A stretch of 64,000 bases of DNA from an uncultured Candidatus Saccharibacteria bacterium (GCA_948623715.1 CAPHDI010000001.1:1-64000); one strand, 5' to 3'. Shown: positions 8,863-17,412, counted from the stretch's first letter. Translations and numbers: made by a program. The notes: a model not told the origin generated them from the letters alone.

Positions 8863-10332
8863 GTGGGCAAAAAAACTCCGAAGACTCAGCATCCTAAAAT
8901 CGCCCTCGCCTGCGACTGGCTCACTACCCCCGGCGGCGCCGAGAAAGTCCTCCTTGAGCTCCATCGCATGTACCCCGACGCCCCGATCTACACCTCCCAG
9001 TATAGCAAAAAGGGAATTGACTGGTTTAATGACGCCGACGTCCGTACTGGTTGGCTCCAGATTTTCCCAAAGTCCCTCCGCAAATTCCTCGGCCCTCTCC
9101 GTCAGCTCTATTTTTCTCACCTTGATTTATCAGAGTATGATCTCGTCATCTCCGTTACCGGCGCCGAAGCCAAATCTATCATTACTAAACCTAGAAAAAA
9201 GACACAAAATCCCACCCCATCATCCTCCCATTATAGCACACATCTTGATAAAAGTCAAGATGCGGGCGCCTATCACCTCTGTTACTGCCACGTCCCCACC
9301 CAGTATTATTGGCAAATGTACGATAAATACGTCGAGAATCCTGGCTTCGGTCCGCTCAATCCTCTCGTCCGCCTCGCTTTCAAGCTTCTCGTCAAGCCTC
9401 TTCGTCGTGCTGATTATCAGGCCGCGCAGTTACCAGATCAGTTTGTTACCATCTCCTCACACGCCCAGACCCAGATCAAACGCTACTACGACAGGGAATC
9501 AATCGTCGTTTTCCCGTCTGTCGATTTAACTCAGTTTTCCACGCACTTTTCCACCGATTTTTCCACTAAATCTCGTCAGAAATCCACAGAAATTTCCAAA
9601 AAATCCACCGATTCCGTCGACTTTTCCACAAAATCCACAAAGAATTCCACCGCTTCTCCACAAGATTTCCACAATAAATCTACAACTTCTCCACAAAACC
9701 ATCCGACTTTTCCACAACTTTTCCACAACTTTTCCACAGAAATCGCCGAAAATCTCACCAAGGACGGCTATTACATTATCTCCTGCCGCCAAGTTACCTG
9801 GAAGCGCGTCGATCTCGCGATTCAGGCCTGTCAGCAGTTAGGTCTCTCTCTTCTCGTCGTCGGTGACGGCCCCGAGCACAAAAATCTCGTCCGCCTCGCC
9901 AGAGACAGCCAGAACATTCACTTCCTCCCCTGGACTGACCCCAAGGAACTATCGCAGCTTCTCCAGCATGCGAAGGGTTATATTTTCCCCAGCCTTGAGC
10001 CTTTTGGCATCGCCGCCGTCGAAGCCCTTGCCGCTGGCTGCCCCGTCATTGCTTTCGCTGAGGGCGGCAGTCGTGATTTTGTCAAACCCGGCGTAAACGG
10101 CCTTCTCTTCGCCGAACAGACTCCCGAGTCTCTAACAAAGGCTCTCCGTAAGTTCGAGAAAACCACTTTCGACCGCAAAAAAGTCGCCGCCTCCGCCGCA
10201 CCTTTCAGCGTCGAGCACTTCCGCCAGGGAATCACCGACATCGTATCTAAACACCTCCCGCATAATTCATCCAAAATCCCCAGCCAACATCGCCGGAAAT
10301 CAAAATCTAGCCCGAAAGGAGCAAACTCATGA
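8863..10332 (+). CDS. GT4 family glycosyltransferase with two DNA-like inserts
   Basis: 489 residues from a GTG start, immediately after the upstream stop with GGAG inside the upstream gene. The GT-B fold is clear: N-terminal LACDWLTTPGGAEKV, and C-terminal VVGDGPEHKNLV plus the EX7E motif in EPFGIAAVEA. It extends a cytoplasmic lipid-linked glycan. Two segments look inserted: residues about 110-136, carrying an antisense promoter motif, and residues about 225-292, a Ser/Thr/Lys/Asn-rich low-complexity stretch built from repeats of TTTTCCACA. The 3' end overlaps the next gene by 4 bases (ATGA). Confidence 0.88.
   Translation: MGKKTPKTQHPKIALACDWLTTPGGAEKVLLELHRMYPDAPIYTSQYSKKGIDWFNDADVRTGWLQIFPKSLRKFLGPLRQLYFSHLDLSEYDLVISVTGAEAKSIITKPRKKTQNPTPSSSHYSTHLDKSQDAGAYHLCYCHVPTQYYWQMYDKYVENPGFGPLNPLVRLAFKLLVKPLRRADYQAAQLPDQFVTISSHAQTQIKRYYDRESIVVFPSVDLTQFSTHFSTDFSTKSRQKSTEISKKSTDSVDFSTKSTKNSTASPQDFHNKSTTSPQNHPTFPQLFHNFSTEIAENLTKDGYYIISCRQVTWKRVDLAIQACQQLGLSLLVVGDGPEHKNLVRLARDSQNIHFLPWTDPKELSQLLQHAKGYIFPSLEPFGIAAVEALAAGCPVIAFAEGGSRDFVKPGVNGLLFAEQTPESLTKALRKFEKTTFDRKKVAASAAPFSVEHFRQGITDIVSKHLPHNSSKIPSQHRRKSKSSPKGANS
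9230..9258 (-). promoter_or_regulatory. Antisense promoter-like motif inside the glycosyltransferase gene
   Basis: On the minus strand this reads TTGACT, a 17-bp spacer ending TGTGC, then TATAAT. That is the same consensus as the intergenic minus-strand promoters at 12995, 20690, 26367, 32389 and 35516. It sits in an apparent insertion within the coding sequence, with no minus-strand gene downstream. Confidence 0.5.
9538..9737 (+). repeat. Helically spaced array of 14 TCCAC (DnaA-box-like) motifs
   Basis: TCCAC begins at 9538, 9550, 9562, 9583, 9604, 9625, 9634, 9646, 9657, 9668, 9690, 9711, 9722 and 9733, mostly as TTTTCCACA. Spacings are 9-12 or 21-22 bases, that is, one or two helical turns. 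The motif occurs in all three reading frames (as Phe-Ser-Thr, Ser/Phe-Pro-Gln, and Phe-His-Asn), so it is kept at DNA level. GTGGA is absent from the block. Confidence 0.7.
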
Positions 10333-12491
10333 AAATCATCCGTAAAATCCTCTGGTTTCTCGTCTATCTCCTCCCCGCCGCCCTCTTCTTCTCTTATCAC
10401 CCCGTCATCTCCCTCGGCAGCGACGCTTCCATGAACTTCGAACTTTCCATCCCCCTCCTCTGGCTCGTCATCTTTGATATTCTGGCGTTTGTTTTGCTAA
10501 TCATGATGAAGATCGCAGAACGGAAGACGAGTTTTTCTTCTCCGGCAGCGGCCTTCGCGACTAACGAGGAGCGAACGGAGCGAGCAAGCACCCGTAACGA
10601 CGGGCTGCGCGAGCGTACGCAGAGGAGGAGAAAAACCCGTCGTTCCGGCTGGGGAGCTAACTTCCCGGGGTTATCTGACCGCCGCTTCTTCCTCTTTGCT
10701 CTCTTCCCGCTCTACCTCACAATCTCCGTCTTCTGGTCGCCCAACCCTCTCCGCGGCCTCCTCACCGCCGGTATCGTCTGGCTCATCTTCTTCGCCGTCT
10801 TCACTCTCCTCTATCTCCTCCCCGTTTCCGGCACTCCTCGCCGCCTCCGCTTCCATACTCTCATCGTCATGTTTATCGCTACCGTCCTCGTCTGTAAATT
10901 TTGCTACGCCCAGAGTATCATGGATGTTCTCGGCCTCTCCCGCGATAATACTTTACTTTGCCTCGGCTGCACTTACCGCTCCTTCGGTTTTCCGCACCCC
11001 TCCGGCTTCGCCATCGAGCCGCAGTTTATGGGCAACCTCCTCCTCGCCCCGACCCTCACCGCTCTCTACCTTGTCGCCTTTCGCTCTCGCAAATTCGGCC
11101 GCAACATGGTCAATGAAGCCGTTTATCTCGAACACAAAGTCGAAAAAGATCTCCTCCGCGATAAAATTCACCTCCCCGAGCCTAACTGGAAAAAGTGGCA
11201 ATACGTCGGTATGGTCATTCTCACTGGCTTCCTCTCTATGACTCTTTTCTTCACCTTCTCCCGCGGCGCCATCTACGCCTACGCCGTTGCCATCCTCGTC
11301 CTCCTCATCTTCGCCCTGAAGCGCCATCAATTCCGCTGGAGTCTCATTACTATCCCTGTTGTGAGCTTTCTCCTCTCTCTCAGTCTCCAGGGTACTTTTG
11401 CCGCCGTCGGTCCTACCGCCGAGACTTTCGTCTCTGGCGTTACGAAGTCAATTCACCAGCTCTCTCTCGGCCTCATCGACCTTCGCCCCCAGAGCGCAGG
11501 GGGTCACGAATCCTCGTCCTCAGTAGACTCTTCTGTGGAAAACTCCTCTAATCCTGTGGATAATTCCGCTCCAAATAGTGGAAAACCAGTGCAAAACTCT
11601 CCAGAATCTGTGGAAAATCACCAAGAAACCGTGGAAAAGATCGCCGAAACTGTGGATAAAGCCGTGGAAAACCATGTGGAAAGATCCGAAGCCGAGGCCG
11701 AGAAAACTCTTGAAGACGCCATTTTCGAAGGTTATGTCCCCGAGTCTACGAACATCCGTCTCAATCTTAATACTGTCGCCGTCGAGACCTGGCTCTCCGC
11801 CCCTGGCCATGCCCCTCTCGAATTCGGCTGTGCTCGTGCCACTAGTGCTGAAGACGCCACTTGTCTTCTCTCTACCGACCTCACTCCCACGAGCATCCTC
11901 TTCGGTGTCGGCCTCGGTGGCGCCGGCACTGCCATGCATGCGAAATCTCCCGATGTTGTCACTTCGCCGAAAGAAATTGTCCAAAACGAACCCTTCTCCC
12001 TCCTCCTTGAGACCGGCCTTATCGGTATCGCTCTTGCTATTTTCGGTCTCCTCATCGCTTTCTGCCCCCAGATTTTTTCTCGCAAATTCCTCGACGGTCG
12101 CGCCGCCACCTCGGAAGTGTCCGCAGAATCCCCCCAGACCTCCGACACTTTCTGGCACCATCCCGCCATCCCCCTGCTTGTCGCCCTCATTATCGCCTAT
12201 CTGATTACTCTTAATTTCTTCTCCGGCCTCCCTAACGCTCTCCAAATTTACCTCATGCCACCCCTCCTCTATCTTATCTTCTCCGATCAATATCTTCCCG
12301 CAAGGCCTACAAAAACATCCAAATCAAAGTCCTCCATGCCACCCAAAATCCTTCCCGCCAAGTCTCCAAAGCCTTCCCAGTATCTCCAAATCTCCCAAAC
12401 CCCCCAAGATCCTCAAACCCAAGCACTCCTAAACCTCCTAGAACAGGGAAAGGCACCCCTATCGATCCGGGGTGCCTGCACACGTTGTTAG
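10329..12491 (+). CDS. O-antigen ligase / Wzy polymerase-like membrane protein
   Basis: 720 residues with around 10 or more membrane helices and a conserved FFTFSRGAIYA segment typical of the Wzy_C/O-antigen ligase family. It would polymerise or transfer lipid-linked glycans on the outer face of the membrane. Two parts look foreign: residues about 65-107 (Arg-rich) are encoded by palindromic element R2, and residues about 397-455 are an acidic linker built from GTGGAAAA/GTGGATAA repeats. The start overlaps the upstream gene by 4 bases. The last codons overlap the convergent gene at 12488 and contain its terminator. Confidence 0.8.
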   Translation: MKIIRKILWFLVYLLPAALFFSYHPVISLGSDASMNFELSIPLLWLVIFDILAFVLLIMMKIAERKTSFSSPAAAFATNEERTERASTRNDGLRERTQRRRKTRRSGWGANFPGLSDRRFFLFALFPLYLTISVFWSPNPLRGLLTAGIVWLIFFAVFTLLYLLPVSGTPRRLRFHTLIVMFIATVLVCKFCYAQSIMDVLGLSRDNTLLCLGCTYRSFGFPHPSGFAIEPQFMGNLLLAPTLTALYLVAFRSRKFGRNMVNEAVYLEHKVEKDLLRDKIHLPEPNWKKWQYVGMVILTGFLSMTLFFTFSRGAIYAYAVAILVLLIFALKRHQFRWSLITIPVVSFLLSLSLQGTFAAVGPTAETFVSGVTKSIHQLSLGLIDLRPQSAGGHESSSSVDSSVENSSNPVDNSAPNSGKPVQNSPESVENHQETVEKIAETVDKAVENHVERSEAEAEKTLEDAIFEGYVPESTNIRLNLNTVAVETWLSAPGHAPLEFGCARATSAEDATCLLSTDLTPTSILFGVGLGGAGTAMHAKSPDVVTSPKEIVQNEPFSLLLETGLIGIALAIFGLLIAFCPQIFSRKFLDGRAATSEVSAESPQTSDTFWHHPAIPLLVALIIAYLITLNFFSGLPNALQIYLMPPLLYLIFSDQYLPARPTKTSKSKSSMPPKILPAKSPKPSQYLQISQTPQDPQTQALLNLLEQGKAPLSIRGACTRC
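10521..10647. repeat. Large imperfect inverted repeat R2, inside a coding sequence
   Basis: Arms 10521-10543 and 10624-10647 pair (GTTTTTCTTCTCC with GGAGGAGAAAAAC and flanks). The core contains a 25-bp block (10553-10577) identical to 26599-26623 in R3, and a perfect CCCGT-AACG-ACGGG hairpin also present in R3. The element is translated in frame as an Arg/Thr-rich loop between membrane helices, as Rickettsia palindromic elements are. Confidence 0.6.
11535..11680 (+). repeat. Helically spaced array of 8 GTGGA (inverted DnaA-box-like) motifs
   Basis: GTGGA begins at 11535, 11556, 11578, 11610, 11631, 11652, 11664 and 11676, with a near-match GTGCA at 11589; spacings are about 1, 2 or 3 helical turns. 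Two are perfect DnaA boxes read as TGTGGATAA (11555-11563 and 11651-11659). Orientation is opposite to the array at 9538-9737. One copy (11578) is in a different reading frame from the rest. Confidence 0.7.
12448..12476 (-). terminator. Terminator of the gene at 12488, inside the convergent gene
   Basis: Minus-strand hairpin GGCACCCC/GGGGTGCC (8 bp) followed by a short T-run. It lies within the 3' coding end of the ligase-like gene. Confidence 0.65.
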
Positions 12492-12895
12492 CTTTTGAAT
12501 GCTTCGGGCTTGTGTTTGACCATGTAGCGCATCGTATATATCGCCGCAATCGCGACTACGCTCGTCGCCACATACAGCCAGCACACGGCTTCATTGCTCG
12601 TTGCGAGCGCCATCCGGACCGATCCGCCCCCGACCAGTGTTCCCATCAGCGCGATCACGAGCTCATCCTTCATGCTGATAATCTGATACCCGGCGTTGCA
12701 CCAGAGCAGTTCCGTCCGCCGGAGGATTCCAACGATCGCCAACACCGCCATTGCCACGATTTGCATCGTCGCCACGCCGAGCTTTGGCAATACGCCCATC
12801 CCCACCAGGAAAAACTGCGCCGAAAATCCTACATAAAATGCAAACAGCGCCAAGAAGGTCATTACCTTGAACGTACTAACGGACAGTCTTTTCAT
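12488..12895 (-). CDS. Small membrane protein of unknown function
   Basis: 135 residues with four predicted membrane helices and a short basic C-terminus. I do not recognise the family. The start at 12895 (MKRLSVSTFKV) has a Shine-Dalgarno GGAG 8 bases upstream; the upstream ATG at 12916 has none. It is a single-gene unit with a strong promoter at 12995-13023, a leader of about 100 bases containing a CCTAAGCCCC/GGGGGCTTAG hairpin, and its own terminator. Confidence 0.65.
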   Translation of the reverse strand: MKRLSVSTFKVMTFLALFAFYVGFSAQFFLVGMGVLPKLGVATMQIVAMAVLAIVGILRRTELLWCNAGYQIISMKDELVIALMGTLVGGGSVRMALATSNEAVCWLYVATSVVAIAAIYTMRYMVKHKPEAFKS

Positions 12896-12994
12896 TGAGA
12901 TTCTCCTCACTTTCATTTTCTGAGCATACTAAGCCCCCGCATTTTCACAGCCAACATCATGCTAAGGGGCTTAGGAACTTCTTCCTATACCCTC

Positions 12995-13023
12995 ATTATA
13001 GCACACATCCCCATAAATGTCAA
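12995..13023 (-). promoter_or_regulatory. Promoter of the gene at 12488
   Basis: TTGACA, 17-bp spacer ending TGTGC, TATAAT on the minus strand. Confidence 0.8.
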
Positions 13024-13109
13024 TACCACTTACGCTTTTCCGCCCAAAAATCAAGTATTTCGTCCCAGATAGCGAAATTTTCTAAAAAATCTTTTAAAAA
13101 ACTCTTGCA

Positions 13110-13137
13110 ATTACATAAAAGTGCGATATAATATAAT
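13110..13137 (+). promoter_or_regulatory. Promoter of the initiator tRNA
   Basis: TTGCAA, a 16-bp spacer and TATAAT, just upstream of the tRNA. Confidence 0.6.
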
Positions 13138-13142
13138 TACGT

Positions 13143-13219
13143 CGCGGGATAGAGCAGCCTGGTAGCTCGTTTGGCTCATAACCAAAAGGTCGTTGGTTCA
13201 AATCCAACTCCCGCCACCA
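13143..13219 (+). tRNA. Initiator tRNA-fMet (CAU), 3' CCA encoded
   Basis: 77 bases with a normal cloverleaf, anticodon loop CTCATAA, T-loop GGTTCAAATCC, and CCA in the DNA. Position 1 (C) faces position 72 (C) without pairing, the hallmark of bacterial initiators. The anticodon stem has only two of the usual three consecutive G-C pairs (TTTGG/CCAAA). Confidence 0.93.
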
Positions 13220-13258
13220 AGATAGCGTCATATCGCCCCCCCGATATGGCGCTATCTT
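13219..13258 (+). terminator. Long hairpin directly after the tRNA
   Basis: A 17-bp stem with one G-U pair (arms 13219-13235 and 13242-13258) and a C6 loop. It begins at the last base of the tRNA; no T-tract follows, so it may guide processing as much as termination. Confidence 0.6.
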
Positions 13259-13274
13259 GGTTCTCATCATCATT

Positions 13275-13300
13275 CCCGCTTCCGTCAATTAGCGGGTTTT
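13275..13300 (+). terminator. Intrinsic terminator of the tRNA transcript
   Basis: CCCGCT/AGCGGG stem followed by TTTT. Confidence 0.6.
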
Positions 13301-13531
13301 ACTTACTGATCTCCTCACAGCTCATGGAATGACCCGCAACCCCCCCCTAATTCCCGAAAACCCGAACACTCCCGCTAAACTTTTCCACACCCGTGTAAAA
13401 CTCCCACCATCTTCCCGAAAAATGTCAACCCAAGCTCATGTTGAACATCCCAAAAGTCATAAAACATCATCCAGAATCCGTCAATTTTGACAAAATCCCC
13501 TGTAAAATCCCTAAAATAACCATAATCGCTA
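13301..13531. other. Intergenic stretch with no feature seen
   Basis: About 230 bases, C-rich, with no open frame, hairpin or promoter that I can support until the promoter at 13532. Confidence 0.5.
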
Positions 13532-13560
13532 TTGACTTTTTAACACATCTGTGATACAAT
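13532..13560 (+). promoter_or_regulatory. Promoter of the MucBP-like gene
   Basis: TTGACT, 17-bp spacer, extended -10 TGATACAAT. About 50 bases around it closely resemble the promoter at 28785-28813. Confidence 0.8.
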
Positions 13561-13567
13561 GAAAGTA

Positions 13568-13735
13568 TGAGGTGGCGGTAATACTCTATAATACCGCTCC
13601 TCTCGGAGATTAACAGAATAGATTTAGTACGTTGCAAGGTAGTCAAGACGGCTAGGTAGTAAAGGAAGTCACTTCGCCCGGAGTTACCTCTAGGCGAACT
13701 CTAGTAGTCCCAAAATCTGACAAATTCTATGAAAG
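13568..13735 (+). other. Long structured 5' leader
   Basis: About 180 bases between promoter and start codon with several inverted repeats, for example GCGGTA...TACCGC near 13576-13598. There is no matching terminator, so any regulation would be at translation or RNA stability. Confidence 0.35.
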
Positions 13736-13748
13736 GAGGTTTTCATTC

Positions 13749-14723
13749 ATGAAAACCACTAGTCAGACTCAATCCCAGACTCCACTCAGCAAGTTAACCA
13801 TCTGCTGTCTCGACAGCGAGACGCAGAAGCCGGTCGCTCCCGATTTCACCATCGAGCAGCCTGCCGGTACGACCTTTACGGTCGAAAACCTTCCTGAGGT
13901 CGAGGGCTACGTCGCCGACCGAAAGCAGGTTTGCGGCTGCATGCCCGAGTGGGATAAGTGCTTCCCGATCATCGTTTACTACAAGCCCGTCCCCCAGTCC
14001 GAGAAGTCCGACCGCAGCACCCGGCGTTTCATGGCGACCGTCCTGTCGGTCCTGATGATCATTTCGGCCGGCACGAAACTCGCTCGCTCCGCCATGTTGG
14101 CGCGGGCGGCTTTCGAGACGCATGAGACGGCAGAGTATTTCGAGGATCAGGCTCAGCAGCCCGCCGACGACACCGACACGGACGACGGCACGACTCTGGC
14201 CGAAGAGGACAAGAAAGGCTCCTTCCAGGCTCTGGTTACTATCACCTATCTCGATGAGAACGGCAATCAGATTCGCCCGCCCCATCAAATGCTTGTCGAG
14301 GAGGGGGAGGCCTATCGGGTCCCCTCTCCGGTCAAGAAGGACCATGTAGCCGATCCTGCCGTTGTCAGCGGCACTGCCCCGAGCCATGGCAATGTCAACC
14401 ACACGGTTACTTACCGTAGCACGGTCCCTCAGCCCATTAAGCCTGAGACTAACGGCTCCGGTCAGAAAGACCCGACCATCGATCCCGCTAATGACTCGGT
14501 CAATCAGGGTCATGCCAGTGTGGCTGGCGGGCAGAACGCTCCGACCGTCGACCCTGCGAAGGACAATCTCCAGCCTATGGCTCCCGCGCCTATCAGGCCC
14601 GAGCCCGGTGAGGAAAATCCTGCGTCCGTTGATTATGGTGAAGTTACTCACCCCAACCCCGACCGCAGCGTCCCTGAGGGCGACTACGCCCCGCAGAATC
14701 CCTTGACCCCCAGCACCCGCTAA
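13749..14723 (+). CDS. Membrane-anchored protein with MucBP-like domains
   Basis: 324 residues. An N-terminal MucBP-like unit (residues about 12-78, including KLTICCLDSETQKPV and GYVADRK) precedes a single membrane helix (FMATVLSVLMIISAGTK, about 95-111). A second MucBP-like unit follows (LVTITYLDENGNQIRPP ... NHTVTYR, about 169-230), then a Pro/Asp/Asn-rich tail. MucBP domains in other bacteria bind mucin or other surface glycans. The start has a strong GAAAGGAGG site. A single-gene unit with its own promoter and terminator. Confidence 0.65.
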   Translation: MKTTSQTQSQTPLSKLTICCLDSETQKPVAPDFTIEQPAGTTFTVENLPEVEGYVADRKQVCGCMPEWDKCFPIIVYYKPVPQSEKSDRSTRRFMATVLSVLMIISAGTKLARSAMLARAAFETHETAEYFEDQAQQPADDTDTDDGTTLAEEDKKGSFQALVTITYLDENGNQIRPPHQMLVEEGEAYRVPSPVKKDHVADPAVVSGTAPSHGNVNHTVTYRSTVPQPIKPETNGSGQKDPTIDPANDSVNQGHASVAGGQNAPTVDPAKDNLQPMAPAPIRPEPGEENPASVDYGEVTHPNPDRSVPEGDYAPQNPLTPSTR

Positions 14724-14807
14724 TCAATCTATTCTTTAATCCAGTTCTTTACGCTAGCATAGCTACTTGCACCCCGGTGCACTAGTCATTCTAGCGACAT
14801 AGAAACG

Positions 14808-14840
14808 GCCCCTCGCTCTTTGAGGGGCCTCTTTCTTTTA
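14808..14840 (+). terminator. Terminator of the MucBP-like gene
   Basis: GGCCCCTC/GAGGGGCC stem then TCTTTCTTTT. Confidence 0.85.
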
Positions 14841-14930
14841 TCCAGCCCATCCATAAACCTCAACTAGCCCAGCGCCTCCCTAGACCGCAATGGCTGCGTA
14901 TGGTAAAATATAGAGATAATCTTATAAAAG

Positions 14931-15767
14931 GTGGTGGTAAGGTTGGACTTTAATTTTAATGGATTATTGCCAGCCAGCACGTACGACGCAAGGGCCGATC
15001 GGATCTGCGAACTGTATGCTACGAAACTCCGCATGACGGCGCCGCGCGCCATCGAAGTACGTTATGCCTTTCCGTTTACGGAAGAAGTCTGGCCAATGAT
15101 CGGCTTGTCGACCGCGGAACACTCATTCATGATGGCGCAGCTGATCGTCCCGACCTATCTGGAGTTTCTGGATGTCTTTCGCAACAAAGACATCCCTCCT
15201 GATAGCCTCGAATCGATGGCGCTGCATCACGACGACGCCGAGGCGCTCACTGGAGACGCCGCGACCGACGTCGACGGAGTGACACGTTCTATGAAAGACG
15301 CCGCTGAGGCGAAGAGTATCGAGCGCCAGTATCACGGCCTGGTTTGCCACAGCTACATGCGTGAGAAGTACGATTTCTACGAAGCGAAAGAGTCCTACCT
15401 GTCCAAACTGGTCAAGACCCACGACGCTATCGACCTCTTCCTGTTTGCGCAGTACTGTGTCTGCAACGGTGTCGGCATCTTGTCTCAGGGGCCAAACGAA
15501 GGCGAATTCTTACTGCACGCCTTTGATCGGGTGAGCGTCGTCGACAAACGTACGCACGGCGAGATTCGTGACTACTTTAAGGACGGAATGCGGAAAGAAG
15601 TCCCGATCTCGGAAGTAATGTACGACCACAGCTTACCGCGCATTGAGAACTTAGGATGCCCAGAGTTGACTGGGATATTCAAGCTAATCTGTGCCCGTGC
15701 ATTCGACTTCCCGTTCGAACGGTACAATCTCATCAATTTACCGATGGATTTCGCAAAACTGGCATAG
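14931..15767 (+). CDS. HD-domain phosphohydrolase, YfbR/HDDC2-like
   Basis: Up to 278 residues. The metal-binding HD motifs are visible: TAEHSFMMAQ (about residue 62), HHDDAEALTGD (about 99-109), and a later HDAID. Relatives are metal-dependent 5'-deoxynucleotidases. The start is uncertain: GTG at 14931 or 14934, or TTG at 14943, with AAAGGTGG just upstream. Transcribed alone, with a terminator at 15785. Confidence 0.72.
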   Translation: MVVRLDFNFNGLLPASTYDARADRICELYATKLRMTAPRAIEVRYAFPFTEEVWPMIGLSTAEHSFMMAQLIVPTYLEFLDVFRNKDIPPDSLESMALHHDDAEALTGDAATDVDGVTRSMKDAAEAKSIERQYHGLVCHSYMREKYDFYEAKESYLSKLVKTHDAIDLFLFAQYCVCNGVGILSQGPNEGEFLLHAFDRVSVVDKRTHGEIRDYFKDGMRKEVPISEVMYDHSLPRIENLGCPELTGIFKLICARAFDFPFERYNLINLPMDFAKLA

Positions 15768-15784
15768 CTCACTCATCTCCAGAG

Positions 15785-15813
15785 GCCTCCGGACTATTCC
15801 GGGGGCATTTTTT
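15785..15813 (+). terminator. Terminator of the HD phosphohydrolase gene
   Basis: GCCTCCGG/CCGGGGGC stem then ATTTTTT. Confidence 0.85.
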
Positions 15814-15820
15814 AATCCAG

Positions 15821-15854
15821 TAAAATATACCTCCCAGTTTTAGGAGGTATATTT
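15821..15854 (-). terminator. Terminator of nusA
   Basis: 12-bp stem AAATATACCTCC/GGAGGTATATTT; on the minus strand it is followed by a T-run. Confidence 0.7.
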
Positions 15855-15873
15855 CGCATCTTACAGTGGGAAA

Positions 15874-17256
15874 CTACTCTACTTCTGTATCAGCTTTCTC
15901 TTCGTCGTCGACTTTCATGTCTTTGTCGAATTCTTCTTCGAGTTTATCTTCCGGCTCCACGAAGTTATCTTTCTCCATATGCGCTTCATCCGCTACTACT
16001 GGGTCTGCTGCATCTTCCGTCTCGACGCTGGCATTATCCTCGGCGACTTCCGCCTCGGCTTTTTCAGCTTTTGCCTCAGCCTTGTCGTTCGTCTCGGTTG
16101 TCTCGACTGCCGGCTCTACCGCTTCGGTACCGTCAGTATCAGAATCCTCATCCGTCGCACTAATCGCATTCAGCAGTGCATCTTCCGCATTCTTGCGCTT
16201 CTTCTTTTCTGGCGCCTTCGCTAACTCGATGTCGATATCATACCCCGTCAGCTTCGAAGCTAAGCGTACATTCTGCCCCTGGCGGCCGATCGCAATTGAT
16301 TGCTGGTCTTCCGTGACGTAGACTTTCGCCTTCTTGCCGTCGATTTCCACCTTGATTACTTCTGCTGGACTCAATGCCTCGCGGATGTATTCCTGGGCAT
16401 TATCACTCCAGTTGATGATGTCGATTTTCTCTTTCTCGCCGATTTCATTCATGATCGCCTGTACGCGGATCCCTCGACCCCCGACGAACGTACCGACTGG
16501 ATCCACTCCTGGCACTGCCGACTTCACAGCTATCTTCGTCCGGCGCCCCGCTTCACGCGCGATACCTTTGATCTCTACTGTACCGCTCTCCAGCTCTGGC
16601 ACTTCCTGACGGAATAGGTATTCGATAAATGCCGTATTTCCGCGCGAGAGAATCAGCTGCGCCTTCGAGTCGTCATGCTCGACACCCTTGATGTAGACCT
16701 TGATACGCTCACCGACCGTATAATATTCGCCGTCGATCTGCTCGCTCCGCGGCATAATCCCGCGCGCCCGACCCATGTCGATATGTACGACCCTCGGGTC
16801 TACTCGGGAGATTACCCCGTTTACGATCGTCCCGATTTTATCTTCAAACTCTGCGAGCACTGCATCGCGCTCCGCCTCACGTAGGCGTTGCACTACGACC
16901 TGCTTCGCCGTCATCGCCGCCACCCGGCCGAAATCCGTCACTTCATGCTCTTCTTCGACGATATCGCCGATTTCCGCATCAGTTTTCAGCTTCTTCGCCT
17001 CTTCCTGCGGGATCTCCGTCGACGGATTATAGGCGAGACCATCCTCGATCACCTCGCGGCTCACATATGCCTTCGCTGTGCCGTTATTTGTGTCGAGCAA
17101 TACTCTCACGTTCATGTCCTTATCGCCGTTATCGCGTCGCCATGCCGCCGCGATCGCCATTTGCACTACGTCGAGCACCGTCTCCTCCGGCAAGCCTTTT
17201 TCCTCGGCAATCACGCCGACCATGCTAATCAGCTGTTTCAGGTCTAATCCTTCCAT
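15874..17256 (-). CDS. nusA: Transcription termination/antitermination factor NusA
   Basis: 460 residues: an N-terminal RNA polymerase-binding domain (LISMVGVIAEEKGLP), an S1 domain (about 135-200), then KH1 and KH2 (EAGRRTKIAV, VKSAVPGVDPVG, ARGIMPRSE, and IAIGRQGQNVRLASKLTG). NusA binds RNA polymerase and nascent RNA and modulates pausing, intrinsic termination and antitermination. An unusually long acidic tail (from about residue 345) follows the KH domains. It is the one host factor in the window directly relevant to the attenuator-like leaders described here. Confidence 0.95.
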   Translation of the reverse strand: MEGLDLKQLISMVGVIAEEKGLPEETVLDVVQMAIAAAWRRDNGDKDMNVRVLLDTNNGTAKAYVSREVIEDGLAYNPSTEIPQEEAKKLKTDAEIGDIVEEEHEVTDFGRVAAMTAKQVVVQRLREAERDAVLAEFEDKIGTIVNGVISRVDPRVVHIDMGRARGIMPRSEQIDGEYYTVGERIKVYIKGVEHDDSKAQLILSRGNTAFIEYLFRQEVPELESGTVEIKGIAREAGRRTKIAVKSAVPGVDPVGTFVGGRGIRVQAIMNEIGEKEKIDIINWSDNAQEYIREALSPAEVIKVEIDGKKAKVYVTEDQQSIAIGRQGQNVRLASKLTGYDIDIELAKAPEKKKRKNAEDALLNAISATDEDSDTDGTEAVEPAVETTETNDKAEAKAEKAEAEVAEDNASVETEDAADPVVADEAHMEKDNFVEPEDKLEEEFDKDMKVDDEEKADTEVE

Positions 17257-17383
17257 TTTCCTCCTTTATTTAATAATATCTCAATTCCGTCATATGTTTC
17301 AGTCCTGGGTATCTCCCCAGTCCATCCCACCCCGAAAACGAAAATCCGGCCCTCTTCGGGTCGGTCAATATCAGGATAATTTC

Positions 17384-17412
17384 ATTATATGTCAACTCCC
17401 CTCCGAAGTCAA
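17384..17412 (-). promoter_or_regulatory. nusA promoter
   Basis: TTGACT, 17-bp spacer, TATAAT on the minus strand. The leader of about 120 bases carries a CCGACCC/GGGCCGG hairpin followed by ATTTTC (about 17342-17366), which could attenuate nusA. Confidence 0.7.

Noticed and set aside
9538..9737. CRISPR array
   Set aside because: The repeat is too short, spacing is 9-22 bases with no unique spacers, and the block is coding; no cas genes are present.
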